DNA from: Gracilibacillus dipsosauri
GTDB lineage: Bacteria; Bacillota; Bacilli; Bacillales; Amphibacillaceae
DNA length: 64,000 bases
Direction of reading: 5' to 3'
Assembly: GCF_003176895.1 (NCBI RefSeq)
Contig: NZ_QGTD01000008.1
Location: 372,001-436,000 of the forward strand
The notes below the pieces were generated by a model. That model did not search any database. It was not told the origin of the DNA and worked only from the letters and a program-made list of their open reading frames with translations. Below, one piece after another: positions 52,285 to 60,980 of this stretch (its first letter is position 1; each line of letters opens with the position of its first letter). The translations under genes and the position numbers were made by a program.

Positions 52285-53436
52285 ATGAATACATTTTTTG
52301 CCGATTTACACATTCATATTGGTAGGAACAAATTTGGAAAACCTGTGAAAATTACGGGTTCGAAGAGTTTAACAATTACTAATGTATTAAAAGAAGCTTC
52401 TGAACGAAAAGGAATGGATTTAGTTGGAGTAATCGATTGCCATGCTCCAGCAGTAATGAGTGAGCTTGAGGATGCTATTCAAGATCAGATGGCAGTCGAG
52501 CTAGAGGAGGGTGGAGTTCGTTATCAGAATACAACCCTACTATTGGGAAGTGAAATCGAAATATATGATAATCATTGCCGCGGTCCGATTCATGTCCTTT
52601 GCTATTTTCCAACCATTAATAAAATGAAGCAATTTTCTCAATGGTTAGTTGGGAAGATGAGGAATCTGGAGCTTAGCTCTCAACGCTTTTATGGGGAAGC
52701 GGTTGAATTGCAACGAACGGTGAAGGAGCTAGACGGATTGTTCATTCCTGCCCATATCTTTACCCCTTTTAAAAGTCTATATGGTAAAGGAGTGCACCGT
52801 AGTTTAAAGGAAGTATTAGATCCATCCCTAATAGATGCTATCGAACTTGGCTTAAGCTCTGATACACAAATGGCAGATCAAATAAAGGAATTACATGAAT
52901 ATCCCTTTTTGTCCAATTCAGATGCTCATTCCCTAGCGAAAATAGGAAGAGAGTATCAGCAATTACAGATGAAAGCAGCAAATTTTGATGAATGGTATAA
53001 AGCATTACGGAATGTAGATGGTAGAAAAATAATCGCTAACTATGGACTTAACCCTAAGTTAGGAAAATATCATAATACCGTATGTAAGGAATGTTTATCT
53101 CCAATAAAAGAGACTCCATGTCCACATTGTGGTGCCACATCCATGATAAAAGGTGTAGCAGATAGAATAATGGAGTTATCGAGTAATGGAGAGAGTCCAG
53201 AACGACCACCATATATTTATCAAGTCCCTCTAGAATATGTACCAGGACTTGGAAAGAAAACCTTTGAAAAGTTACTTGACCACTTCGACAATGAAATGAA
53301 CATCATTCACTTTGTTGAAAAAAACGACTTAATAGATGTAGTAGGTGAAAAAATAGCAAATTCTATCATTAATATTAGAAAAGGAAAAGTGGAGATTATT
53401 ACTGGTGGCGGAGGTAGGTATGGCAAAATAACTTAA
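52285..53436 (+). CDS. EndoQ-type PHP-domain endonuclease (TIGR00375 family)
   Basis: 383 aa. Polymerase/histidinol-phosphatase (PHP) domain with metal motifs ADLHIHIGR, GVIDCHAP, IPAHIF and SNSDAHSLAKIG. A zinc-finger-like CKEC...CPHC (about 270-290) follows, then a helix-hairpin-helix-like VPGLGKKTFEKLL (about 328-340). This layout is that of endonuclease Q, which nicks 5' of deaminated bases (uracil, hypoxanthine) and is known from Thermococcales and a few Bacillus species. Substrate use here is inferred from the family. Coupled to nudF (3-nt gap), a nucleotide-sanitation neighbour. Confidence 0.83.
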   Translation: MNTFFADLHIHIGRNKFGKPVKITGSKSLTITNVLKEASERKGMDLVGVIDCHAPAVMSELEDAIQDQMAVELEEGGVRYQNTTLLLGSEIEIYDNHCRGPIHVLCYFPTINKMKQFSQWLVGKMRNLELSSQRFYGEAVELQRTVKELDGLFIPAHIFTPFKSLYGKGVHRSLKEVLDPSLIDAIELGLSSDTQMADQIKELHEYPFLSNSDAHSLAKIGREYQQLQMKAANFDEWYKALRNVDGRKIIANYGLNPKLGKYHNTVCKECLSPIKETPCPHCGATSMIKGVADRIMELSSNGESPERPPYIYQVPLEYVPGLGKKTFEKLLDHFDNEMNIIHFVEKNDLIDVVGEKIANSIINIRKGKVEIITGGGGRYGKIT

Positions 53437-53505
53437 TAAGTAAGTTCTATTTCTAGCATCCTTTTCATAGATTGAAATGAGACTATGTTCAAGGATGTGA
53501 AGGAA

Positions 53506-54144
53506 ATGCTAAAGAAGAGAAATCATATTGTAGCACATTTAAACCAACACTATACTATTTATATATTTACTATTATCTTGTTTTTGACTGGGATCATTTT
53601 CGGAGCCATTATAGTGAATAGTATGTCATTTATTCAGAAACAAGATCTCTTTTTTTATTTAGAACGATTCTTCCAAAATTTTTTAGTGGAGGATGGCGTT
53701 ACTCGTAAAGCTCTATTTCAAAATGCCATGCTTTACCATATACAGTTTCTTGCACTTCTTTTCTTCCTGGGACTAGCAGTTATTGGATTACCAATAATTT
53801 GGGTCCTATTATTCGTCAAAGGAGTAGCAATTGGTTTTACTGTTGGTTATTTTGTAAATCAACTTGGATGGAAGGGATTACTGTTCTCTTTTTCTGCCAT
53901 TGCACCTCAGAACCTCATTGTTATACCTGTTTATATAATGGCGAGTGTTTTTGCAATGATCTTTTCCTTTACGTTAATACAAAGTATCTTTTCGAAACGG
54001 TATAAGCTTCCTGTACTGCAAGTGTTTTATCGTTATATTGCATTGTTCGTCCTTTTAATTATAGGAGCAAGTGTTGCAGCGGTTCTAGAAACAGTCGTTT
54101 CATTTGAATCGATGAAGCTTATATCTGAGCAAATTCTTAAATGA
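53506..54144 (+). CDS. spoIIM: Stage II sporulation protein M
   Basis: 212 aa from ATG 53506 (7 nt after AAGGATGTG); an upstream ATG at 53485 adds seven residues and gives a length closer to B. subtilis but has a poor site. Five hydrophobic segments; conserved LFVKGVAIGFTVGYFVNQLGWKGLLFSFSAIAPQNLIVIPVYI. SpoIIM belongs to the DMP complex with SpoIID and SpoIIP that drives engulfment and is made in the mother cell. A weak sigma-E-like -10, CATAGATT (53466-53473), would favour the downstream start. Confidence 0.93.
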   Translation: MLKKRNHIVAHLNQHYTIYIFTIILFLTGIIFGAIIVNSMSFIQKQDLFFYLERFFQNFLVEDGVTRKALFQNAMLYHIQFLALLFFLGLAVIGLPIIWVLLFVKGVAIGFTVGYFVNQLGWKGLLFSFSAIAPQNLIVIPVYIMASVFAMIFSFTLIQSIFSKRYKLPVLQVFYRYIALFVLLIIGASVAAVLETVVSFESMKLISEQILK

Positions 54145-54182
54145 TAACAATTTCAATTTAGAAATTAATATTATTTATCTAA

Positions 54183-54226
54183 TTATAATAATTTTAATTG
54201 ACAGTCGGAGGACCTCTATTTATAAT
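54183..54226 (+). promoter_or_regulatory. Consensus sigma-A promoter of fur with an adjacent PerR-type box
   Basis: TTGACA (54198-54203) and TATAAT (54221-54226), both perfect, 17 bp apart. Directly upstream TTATAATAATTTTAA (54183-54197) matches the PerR box TTATAATNATTATAA at all but one defined position. fur is PerR-repressed in B. subtilis. A GACCTC/GAGGTC repeat (54211-54216, 54238-54243) spans from the promoter spacer to the ribosome-binding site. Confidence 0.7.
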
Positions 54227-54249
54227 TGTTTTGTAGGGAGGTCTTAGGT

Positions 54250-54711
54250 ATGGAACATCGATTAGACCGTATCAAAAAAGAATTACATGCACAAAGCTAT
54301 AAGTTAACCCCTCAAAGGGAAGCTACGGTTAGAGTTCTTTTAGAACGGGAAGAAGATCATTTAAGTGCTGAGGATGTCTATTTATTAGTTAAAGATAAAG
54401 CACCTGAAATTGGCCTAGCAACAGTTTATCGAACATTAGAATTACTGACAGAGCTAAAAGTAGTAGATAAAATAAATTTTGGTGATGGTGTTTCTCGTTA
54501 TGACCTTCGGAAGGAAGGGGCTAAGCATTTTCATCACCATCTAGTTTGTACAGAATGTGGGTCTGTAGAAGAAATAATGGATGATTTATTAGAAGAGGTT
54601 GAGGAAATCGTTCAGAAGGATTGGGGATTTCTCGTGAAGGATCATCGACTAACCTTCCATGGGATCTGTAGAGTATGTCAGGAAAATATGGAGGAAGAGG
54701 AGAAGAATTAG
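54250..54711 (+). CDS. fur: Ferric uptake regulator Fur
   Basis: 153 aa, nearly colinear with B. subtilis Fur. Winged helix with YKLTPQREATVRVLLE and GLATVYRTLELL, then the dimer/metal domain with HFHHHLVCTECGSVEE and HRLTFHGICRVCQ, supplying the structural Zn (two CxxC) and regulatory His/Glu ligands. Fe-bound Fur represses iron uptake. The ATG at 54250 lies 8 nt after GGGAGGT; the upstream in-frame start at 54226 would overlap the -10 element. Confidence 0.97.
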   Translation: MEHRLDRIKKELHAQSYKLTPQREATVRVLLEREEDHLSAEDVYLLVKDKAPEIGLATVYRTLELLTELKVVDKINFGDGVSRYDLRKEGAKHFHHHLVCTECGSVEEIMDDLLEEVEEIVQKDWGFLVKDHRLTFHGICRVCQENMEEEEKN

Positions 54712-54776
54712 GTATATTTCTTCTTTTTTTTGGTATAAATTCTAATAGAATAATATTTTCTATTAGGAGAATCAAA

Positions 54777-54995
54777 ATGTCTAAAATGATCAAAATTATA
54801 TTAGAGATGACAAAGGTTTTGTTGATCTTTGTCATATGTACATTATTGTTTTATTATGTTATAAAGGCATTACACCAAGAGTATGAACAGCTGGACCGCT
54901 ATGAAATGCCAAAAGGCAACGCAGTAGAGGTTTTCGAACAGGAGGAAAATGATCTCCTGGAAAGGATAAGTATATTTTTTCGATTGGGTGAATAG
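54777..54995 (+). CDS. yqzK: YqzK-like small membrane protein (DUF4227)
   Basis: 72 aa with one TM helix (about 10-30, VLLIFVICTLLFYYVIKAL) and a charged C-terminal tail (RYEMPKGNAVEVFEQEE). It matches the DUF4227 protein between fur and xerD in Bacillus. The ATG at 54777 is 6 nt behind AGGAGA; a longer frame from 54675 overlaps fur. CTAATAGAA/TTCTATTAG (54742-54750, 54758-54766) forms a 9-bp hairpin ending on the ribosome-binding site. Function unknown. Confidence 0.85.
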   Translation: MSKMIKIILEMTKVLLIFVICTLLFYYVIKALHQEYEQLDRYEMPKGNAVEVFEQEENDLLERISIFFRLGE

Positions 54996-54998
54996 ATC

Positions 54999-55895
54999 AT
55001 GGATGACATGTTATATCCTGTAGAAGAATTCTATCATTATTTACGAATTGAGCGAGGCTTATCAAATAATACACTTCAGGCCTATCGCAGAGACTTATCG
55101 CATTATTATCAATTTTTAAATGAAAATAAAAAGCTTGAAAAATGGGATAATGTCTCTAGGCAAGATATCTTGCAATTTTTATATCATTTAAATGATACGG
55201 GAAAATCAACCTCGACGATTGCGAGAACACTATCTACGATTCGATTATTTCATCAGTTTTTGATTAGAGAATTTCAACTTTCTCAAGATCCGAGTTTACA
55301 TATCGAAACACCAAGAACCGGAAGGAGACTTCCCAAGGTTCTTTCGACGGATGATGTAGAAAAACTACTAAGCATAGAGCCCAAAGACAAATATTCGATT
55401 CGTAACAAAGCAATGCTAGAAACACTTTATGCAACTGGCTTGCGCGTAACCGAATTAACCGATTTAACATTAGCAGATCTACATTTGACAATGGGCTTTG
55501 TGCGCTGTTTTGGTAAAGGCTCTAAGGAGCGTATTGTACCATTAGGTGACCTAGCAAAGGAATCGGTCGAAATGTACCTTGAACAGGCGAGGCCAATGTT
55601 AGTAAGCAAAAAAAATACGGAAAATGTATTTGTTAATCATCACGGAAATCGGTTATCACGTCAAGGTTTCTGGAAAATTATTAAGCAAATTGCCAAAGAT
55701 GTAGGAATTGAAAAAGAAATATCTCCACATACATTAAGGCATTCCTTTGCTACACATTTATTAGAGAATGGTGCTGATTTAAGAGCTGTTCAAGAAATGC
55801 TTGGACACTCTGATATTTCAACCACTCAGATTTACACACATGTATCGAAGTCCCGCTTGAAAGATATTTACAAAGAGCATCATCCGAGAGCTTAG
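54999..55895 (+). CDS. xerD: Site-specific tyrosine recombinase XerD
   Basis: 298 aa. N-terminal core-binding SAM-like domain (about 4-90, FYHYLRIERGLSNNTLQAYRRDL), catalytic domain with Arg in ATGLRVTEL, Lys in GKGSKERIVPLG, HTLRHSFATHLLENGADLR (His, Arg), LGHSD (His) and the nucleophile Tyr in QIYTHVS. It works with XerC/CodV at dif to resolve chromosome dimers. Adjacent to yqzK (3 nt). Confidence 0.96.
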   Translation: MDDMLYPVEEFYHYLRIERGLSNNTLQAYRRDLSHYYQFLNENKKLEKWDNVSRQDILQFLYHLNDTGKSTSTIARTLSTIRLFHQFLIREFQLSQDPSLHIETPRTGRRLPKVLSTDDVEKLLSIEPKDKYSIRNKAMLETLYATGLRVTELTDLTLADLHLTMGFVRCFGKGSKERIVPLGDLAKESVEMYLEQARPMLVSKKNTENVFVNHHGNRLSRQGFWKIIKQIAKDVGIEKEISPHTLRHSFATHLLENGADLRAVQEMLGHSDISTTQIYTHVSKSRLKDIYKEHHPRA

Positions 55896-55909
55896 TCCGA
55901 AGATTACAG

Positions 55910-55950
55910 CACCCATTGACATTCGTTTAAACTTGTCAATGGGTGTTAAC
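55910..55950 (+). terminator. Terminator-like hairpin after xerD
   Basis: CACCCATTGACA (55910-55921) pairs perfectly with TGTCAATGGGTG (55934-55945). The tail TTAACTTTCTCC is only moderately T-rich. Confidence 0.65.
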
Positions 55951-56042
55951 TTTCTCCTAAATAAAACTTGATTATTAGGTAACGTAAATTTTTCGCATAG
56001 TAGGTTAAACTATAGGGTAATGATTACTGGGAGGGAAAGAAT

Positions 56043-57227
56043 ATGTCACCATTTAAACGAATATTTTTAATTGTGTTAGATTCTGTAGGAATAGGCGAAG
56101 CTCCCGATGCAGAAGCCTTTCAAGATAAAGGAGCAGATACTTTAGGACATATTGCAGAACATCGAGGTGGCCTAAACATGCCAAATATTGCGAAGTTAGG
56201 ATTAAGTAATATACGTGAAATAAAGGGCATTGAGCCAGCAGCTGAACCTAAAGCCTTTTATACCAAAATGCAAGAGGCATCAAATGGGAAGGATACGATG
56301 ACTGGCCATTGGGAGATTATGGGACTAAGAATAGATACTCCATTTCGTACGTTTGAGCAATTTCCAGCTGAACTAATACATGCCCTTGAGAAAAAAACTG
56401 GACGTAATGTGATTGGAAATAAGCCTGCCTCTGGAACAGAGATAATTAAGGAACTGGGAGAAGAGCATATCAAAACAGGAAATTTAATTGTATATACCTC
56501 TGCTGATTCCGTTCTTCAAATCGCAGCACACGAGGAAATAGTCCCTATCCGAGAGTTATATAAAATTTGCGAAATTGCTCGTGAGTTAACGTTAGACGAA
56601 AAGTATATGATAGGGCGAGTCATTGCAAGGCCATTCATAGGGAAGCCAGGAGCCTTTGAGCGCACTTCTAACCGACATGATTATGCGCTGAAACCGTTTG
56701 GTAGAACAGTTATGAACGAATTAAAGGATGGTGGCTTTGACGTCATTGCACTTGGCAAAATCTCAGATATTTATGATGGTGAAGGAGTAACCGAAACAAT
56801 TAGAACAAAGGATAATACAGATGGCATACAGAAGTTTATTGATTCCATGTCCAAATCCTTCCATGGTTTAAATTTTCTTAACCTAGTCGATTTTGATGCT
56901 AAATATGGTCATCGTAGAAATCCAGCTGGCTATGCAGAGGCTTTAGAAGCGTTTGATACAAGACTACCAGAAATTCTAGAGAATATTGGTACAGATGATT
57001 TATTGATCCTTACGGCAGATCATGGCAATGATCCAACCCACCACGGCACCGATCATACTAGAGAATTTGTACCATTACTAGTCTTTCATCAAAATATTAC
57101 CAAGGCAAACCGATTACCAATTCGTGAAACTTTCGCGGATATCGGTGCAACCATTGCAGAAAATTTTGATGTGAAAAGGCCACAACATGGGACAAGCTTT
57201 TTACAGGATATTTTAGCTAATAGCTAA
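56043..57227 (+). CDS. deoB: Phosphopentomutase
   Basis: 394 aa alkaline-phosphatase-superfamily mutase (Drm in B. subtilis). Mn ligands and phospho-Thr in [15 protein letters not shown] and [11 protein letters not shown], then RRNPAGYA and [19 protein letters not shown]. It interconverts (deoxy)ribose 1- and 5-phosphate in nucleoside salvage. RBS GGGAGGG. pdp follows 79 bp later; the two are linked functionally. Confidence 0.96.
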   Translation: MSPFKRIFLIVLDSVGIGEAPDAEAFQDKGADTLGHIAEHRGGLNMPNIAKLGLSNIREIKGIEPAAEPKAFYTKMQEASNGKDTMTGHWEIMGLRIDTPFRTFEQFPAELIHALEKKTGRNVIGNKPASGTEIIKELGEEHIKTGNLIVYTSADSVLQIAAHEEIVPIRELYKICEIARELTLDEKYMIGRVIARPFIGKPGAFERTSNRHDYALKPFGRTVMNELKDGGFDVIALGKISDIYDGEGVTETIRTKDNTDGIQKFIDSMSKSFHGLNFLNLVDFDAKYGHRRNPAGYAEALEAFDTRLPEILENIGTDDLLILTADHGNDPTHHGTDHTREFVPLLVFHQNITKANRLPIRETFADIGATIAENFDVKRPQHGTSFLQDILANS

Positions 57228-57306
57228 CCGTTGGTTTAATGGAATTTCCTTGATATCATAATTGCTTATGCATTTATGAAAATTACAACTAAAAGGATGA
57301 GTTTAT

Positions 57307-58611
57307 ATGAGAATGGTTGATATTATTAGCAAGAAACGAAATGGAACGAAACTAGAGGAAGCGGAAATTCGCTTTTTCATCGAAAACTATATGAAAGATG
57401 AAATTCCAGATTATCAGGTTTCTGCTTTATTAATGGCAATATATTATCAAGGAATGGATCAAGATGAAACGGCGTTATTAACAAAAGTGATGGTAGAGTC
57501 TGGAGATGAGATTGATTTATCCCCAATTAAAGGTCATAAAGTTGATAAACATTCTACAGGTGGAGTAGGCGATAAGACAACATTAATTGTAGGACCATTA
57601 GTAGCAGCTGCGGGTATACCTGTTGCTAAAATGTCAGGTAGAGGTTTAGGACATACAGGTGGAACGATTGATAAATTAGAGTCTATACCTGGATTTCAAG
57701 TGGAGATAACGAATGATCAATTTATTCGTAATGTTAATCAATATAAGCTAGCAGTTGTCGGTCAAACAGGGAATCTAGCTCCTGCAGACAAGAAGCTATA
57801 TGCGTTGCGAGACGTAACCGCAACAGTGGAGTCTATACCGTTGATAGCAAGCTCTATAATGAGTAAAAAAATTGCTTCAGGTGCAGACAGTATTGTTTTA
57901 GACGTGAAAACTGGTTCAGGGGCATTTATGAAATCGTTAGAAGATTCGAAACGTCTGGCTAAAGAAATGGTCCAGATTGGAAATCAATTAGGTCGACGAA
58001 CAATAGCTGTTATTAGTGATATGAATCAACCATTAGGTTATGAAATTGGGAATGCAAATGAAGTGAGGGAAGCTATCCATGTCTTACAAGGAAAACAAGT
58101 AGAGGATCTTCGAGAACTTGTATTAGAATTAGCTGCTCATATGACAATATTAGCAGGAATTTACTCAAGCTATGAAGAGGCGATAGCAAAACTGACCATA
58201 TTATTGGATGAAGGCCATGCTCTAAAAGCTTTTAAAGATTTTATATTGGCACAAAACGGAGATATTTCGGTTATTGAAGATCCTGAAAAGCTACCGAGCT
58301 CTTCTTACCATATTCAAGTTAGTGCAAAACAAACAGGATATATACACGAAATAACAGCTGATACTATTGGAATCGCAGCAATGCATCTTGGAGCAGGACG
58401 TGCGAAAAAAGACGATCAGGTTCATCATGGAGTTGGAATAACCTTACACAAGAAAATAGGTGATAAGGTCGAAATCGACGAACCACTAGCAACTCTCCAT
58501 GCTGATCAGGAGGATGTCCAAGAGATCATGGAACTCATTAGGGATGCTATTACAATCCAAGATAATCCTTCTAATAAACCTAAGATGATTTATGAAGTAA
58601 TAGATAAGTAA
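57307..58611 (+). CDS. pdp: Pyrimidine-nucleoside phosphorylase
   Basis: 434 aa. Signatures: [16 protein letters not shown] (phosphate loop), [63 protein letters not shown], and a C-terminal domain with [16 protein letters not shown]. It phosphorolyses uridine and thymidine/deoxyuridine, supplying pentose 1-phosphate for DeoB. ATG 57313 is an alternative start. Terminator after the stop. Confidence 0.96.
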   Translation: MRMVDIISKKRNGTKLEEAEIRFFIENYMKDEIPDYQVSALLMAIYYQGMDQDETALLTKVMVESGDEIDLSPIKGHKVDKHSTGGVGDKTTLIVGPLVAAAGIPVAKMSGRGLGHTGGTIDKLESIPGFQVEITNDQFIRNVNQYKLAVVGQTGNLAPADKKLYALRDVTATVESIPLIASSIMSKKIASGADSIVLDVKTGSGAFMKSLEDSKRLAKEMVQIGNQLGRRTIAVISDMNQPLGYEIGNANEVREAIHVLQGKQVEDLRELVLELAAHMTILAGIYSSYEEAIAKLTILLDEGHALKAFKDFILAQNGDISVIEDPEKLPSSSYHIQVSAKQTGYIHEITADTIGIAAMHLGAGRAKKDDQVHHGVGITLHKKIGDKVEIDEPLATLHADQEDVQEIMELIRDAITIQDNPSNKPKMIYEVIDK

Positions 58612-58628
58612 AGAACCTTAGTATTCGT

Positions 58629-58660
58629 AAAGCGATGAACTCATTCATCGCTTTTTTTTT
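58629..58660 (+). terminator. Terminator after pdp
   Basis: AAGCGATGAA and TTCATCGCTT form a 10-bp perfect stem with a four-base loop and nine T behind it. Confidence 0.92.
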
Positions 58661-58800
58661 ACGTTAGGAAGCATAAAATTTCTACACAGTAGAAGTTTCG
58701 AAGTAGCTGAAATTTTAAGGTATTAGGTATAAGAAAAACTAGGCATTCACCAAAAAAGAGTGAATCCGAGTTTTTCTAATGTTATAAAAATACTCGGTTT
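58661..58800. repeat. Intergenic hairpin repeat, copy B
   Basis: Starts with ACGTTAGGAAGCATAAAATTT directly after the pdp terminator T-run. AGAAAAACT (58732-58740) pairs with AGTTTTTCT (58769-58777), and ATTCAC/GTGAAT pair inside. Copy C starts ACGTTAAGAAAGTATAAAATT after the sigF terminator and has the same GTATAAGAAAA and GAGTTTTTCTAATG blocks; copy A shares the central hairpin. Confidence 0.7.
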
Positions 58801-58811
58801 TGGCAAAAATA
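58782..58811 (+). promoter_or_regulatory. Putative sigma-F promoter of dacF
   Basis: GGCAAAAATA (58802-58811) matches the sigma-F -10 consensus GGNNANANTR at every defined position. TTATA (58782-58786) matches the -35 GYATA at four of five, with a 15-bp spacer. Start expected near 58818, just before the ribosome-binding site at 58828. dacF-spoIIA is a sigma-F target in B. subtilis. The -35 overlaps the end of repeat copy B. Confidence 0.65.
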
Positions 58812-58841
58812 ATTAGTGTTAACTATTGGAGGTGTATGTAG

Positions 58842-60035
58842 GTGAAAATGGTAAATAGACTGCTACTAATAATGGCAAATGTTCTGCTTCTAACATGCTT
58901 TTCAGGATATCTAAATATCCATGCTTCCCATCATCAACCAGTAAGTGAATCTGCTTCTCTTGATTTAGCTGAAAATTCAAAATCAGCTATATTAATAGAA
59001 CGAGATACTGGTAAAGTTTTGTTTGAGAAAAATGCTGACGAGTCCTTACCACCAGCAAGTATGACTAAAATTATGACAATGCTATTAATTATGGAAGCTC
59101 TTGATAAGGGAGAAATAACCTTAGAAGAAACGGTTCGAGTCAGTGAGAATGCTGCTTCCATGGGTGGCTCACAAATATTTTTAGAGGCAGGAGAAGAAAT
59201 GACCGTAAACGATTTACTGAAAGGTATAGCGGTAGCTTCTGGAAATGATGCAAGTGTTGCGATGGCCGAAAAAATAGCCGGTAGTGAAAAAGCATTCGTA
59301 GAGCTAATGAACAAAAAAGCGAAGGAATTAGGTCTTAAGAATACGGTCTTCCAAAATGCGACTGGACTCCCCGCTGAAAACCATACAAGTACAGCAGCAG
59401 AGATGGCCACAATGGCAAAGGCTTTATTAAAATATGAAAATATAACAGATTATACAAGTATTTATGAAGACTATTTACGTGAAGGCAAGGAAAATGAATT
59501 TTGGCTTGTGAATACAAATAAGCTGGTAAAATTTTATGATGGCGTAGATGGTTTGAAAACAGGATTTACGAATGAAGCGAAATACTGTCTAACTGCTACT
59601 GCTGAAAAAGAAGGAATGAGGGTGATTGCAGTAGTGATGGGTGCTGGGTCCACTAAGGAACGTAATAGTGATGTTAGTCAAATGCTCGATTATGCTTATA
59701 GCAAATATGCAACAAAACCGTTATTCGAAAAAAACCAATCGATTACTAGTTTTGAATGGCTAAAAGCTGACAAACAAAATGTGGATATCATTACTAATGA
59801 CTCTATTTCCATTGTACATCAAAAAGGGGAGGACTTAAGTGGAATTGAAACAAAAATGAAAATAAATCAAAATATATCCCTTCCAATCAAAAAAGGAACT
59901 ACTGTTGGTAAGCTACAAGTGATGCAAGGTGGAAAAGTGATCAGTGAAACAGATCTCGTCCTTTCTGAGGATATGAAAAAAGCAAGCACATTCCAATTAT
60001 GGAAGAGAACTTGGCGGTCGCTCTTTTCTCTATAG
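58842..60035 (+). CDS. dacF: D-alanyl-D-alanine carboxypeptidase DacF
   Basis: 397 aa, PBP5-like. Signal peptide (about 1-29, ending near HASHH). Catalytic SxxK at S73-M-T-K76, SGN (about 136-138) and KTG (about 226-228) motifs, then a beta-sandwich C-domain and a basic amphipathic tail (FQLWKRTWRSLFSL) that probably binds the membrane. It trims forespore-side cortex peptidoglycan crosslinking. The GTG start is 7 nt behind GGAGGTG. Upstream of spoIIA as in Bacillus. Confidence 0.95.
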   Translation: MKMVNRLLLIMANVLLLTCFSGYLNIHASHHQPVSESASLDLAENSKSAILIERDTGKVLFEKNADESLPPASMTKIMTMLLIMEALDKGEITLEETVRVSENAASMGGSQIFLEAGEEMTVNDLLKGIAVASGNDASVAMAEKIAGSEKAFVELMNKKAKELGLKNTVFQNATGLPAENHTSTAAEMATMAKALLKYENITDYTSIYEDYLREGKENEFWLVNTNKLVKFYDGVDGLKTGFTNEAKYCLTATAEKEGMRVIAVVMGAGSTKERNSDVSQMLDYAYSKYATKPLFEKNQSITSFEWLKADKQNVDIITNDSISIVHQKGEDLSGIETKMKINQNISLPIKKGTTVGKLQVMQGGKVISETDLVLSEDMKKASTFQLWKRTWRSLFSL

Positions 60036-60117
60036 TTTTACCGTAAATATATCGTTTCCTAAATTGAAGAAATGATTTTGCAATATTTGCTCGATTTCGT
60101 TCTAGTTTTGTCATAAA

Positions 60118-60147
60118 GCAGGATAATAAAAGATCTTTGTAGAAATA
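60118..60147 (+). promoter_or_regulatory. Putative sigma-H promoter of the spoIIA operon
   Basis: GCAGGATAA (60118-60126) fits the sigma-H -35 RnAGGAwWW completely, and GTAGAAATA (60139-60147) fits the -10 RnnGAATWW at all but one position, 12 bp apart. It lies 34 bp before spoIIAA. spoIIA is sigma-H and Spo0A~P dependent in B. subtilis. No perfect 0A box is seen here; TGTCATA at 60110 is weak. Confidence 0.7.
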
Positions 60148-60180
60148 GAAACTCAAGTTAGAAAAGAGGGAGGATGAATA

Positions 60181-60534
60181 ATGCAATTAACGACACAATT
60201 TGTTCCTATTGAAAATGTATTAATTGTACGATTAGAAGGAGAGCTAGATCACCATTCTGCAGCAAGACTAAAGATAGATTGGCAAGAGGAAATGAGAAAA
60301 AACCGAACAAAACATGTGGTTTTAAATTTGCAACATCTACATTTCATGGATAGTTCAGGTCTTGGAGTTGTCTTAGGTAGATATAAAGAGATTAAACAAC
60401 TGGGCGGCGAGATGGTTGTTTGTTCTATTTCCCCTGCAGTAAAACGCTTGTTCGAAATGTCGGGTTTATTCAAAATAGTTCGATTAGAATCAGATGAATC
60501 CTTTGCATTGCTTACGTTGGGGGTGGCCTCATGA
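60181..60534 (+). CDS. spoIIAA: Anti-sigma F factor antagonist SpoIIAA
   Basis: 117 aa STAS-domain protein. The regulatory serine is S58 in [16 protein letters not shown]; family blocks [10 protein letters not shown] and [13 protein letters not shown] are intact. Unphosphorylated SpoIIAA displaces SpoIIAB from sigma-F; SpoIIE dephosphorylates S58. RBS GGGAGGA. Overlaps spoIIAB by 4 nt. Confidence 0.97.
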   Translation: MQLTTQFVPIENVLIVRLEGELDHHSAARLKIDWQEEMRKNRTKHVVLNLQHLHFMDSSGLGVVLGRYKEIKQLGGEMVVCSISPAVKRLFEMSGLFKIVRLESDESFALLTLGVAS

Positions 60535-60971
60535 ATAATTCGATGCAATTACATTTTAAAAGTATTAGTGAAAATGAAGCATTTGCACGGATTACGGTAG
60601 CTGCCTTTGTATCCCAAATTGATCCAACGATGGATGAATTAACAGAAATCAAAACTGTTGTCTCCGAAGCGGTGACCAATGCAATTATTCATGGTTATGA
60701 GGAAGACCCGAATCAATATGTCTATATTGAGTGTTCCATTACAGATAGCACCTTATCCATTTCTATTCAGGATCAAGGCCTAGGAATTGAGAACATAGAT
60801 TTAGCTAAAGAGCCATTGTTTACCTCTAAACCAGAGCTTGAAAGATCGGGGATGGGCTTTACCATCATGGAAAACTTTATGGACAAGGTAGAAATACAAT
60901 CAAGTCCTGGAGAAGGCACCACTATCAGAATGGTCAAAGACTTCCAACGAAGTAAAAGTTTTTGTAATTAG
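60531..60971 (+). CDS. spoIIAB: Anti-sigma F factor and serine kinase SpoIIAB
   Basis: 146 aa GHKL ATPase. N box [18 protein letters not shown]1 [10 protein letters not shown] and G2 [14 protein letters not shown]. It binds sigma-F with ATP, or phosphorylates SpoIIAA. ATGA overlap with spoIIAA; the stop is directly followed by the sigF ribosome-binding site. Standard length. Confidence 0.97.
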   Translation: MNNSMQLHFKSISENEAFARITVAAFVSQIDPTMDELTEIKTVVSEAVTNAIIHGYEEDPNQYVYIECSITDSTLSISIQDQGLGIENIDLAKEPLFTSKPELERSGMGFTIMENFMDKVEIQSSPGEGTTIRMVKDFQRSKSFCN

Positions 60972-60980
60972 GTGATGCGG

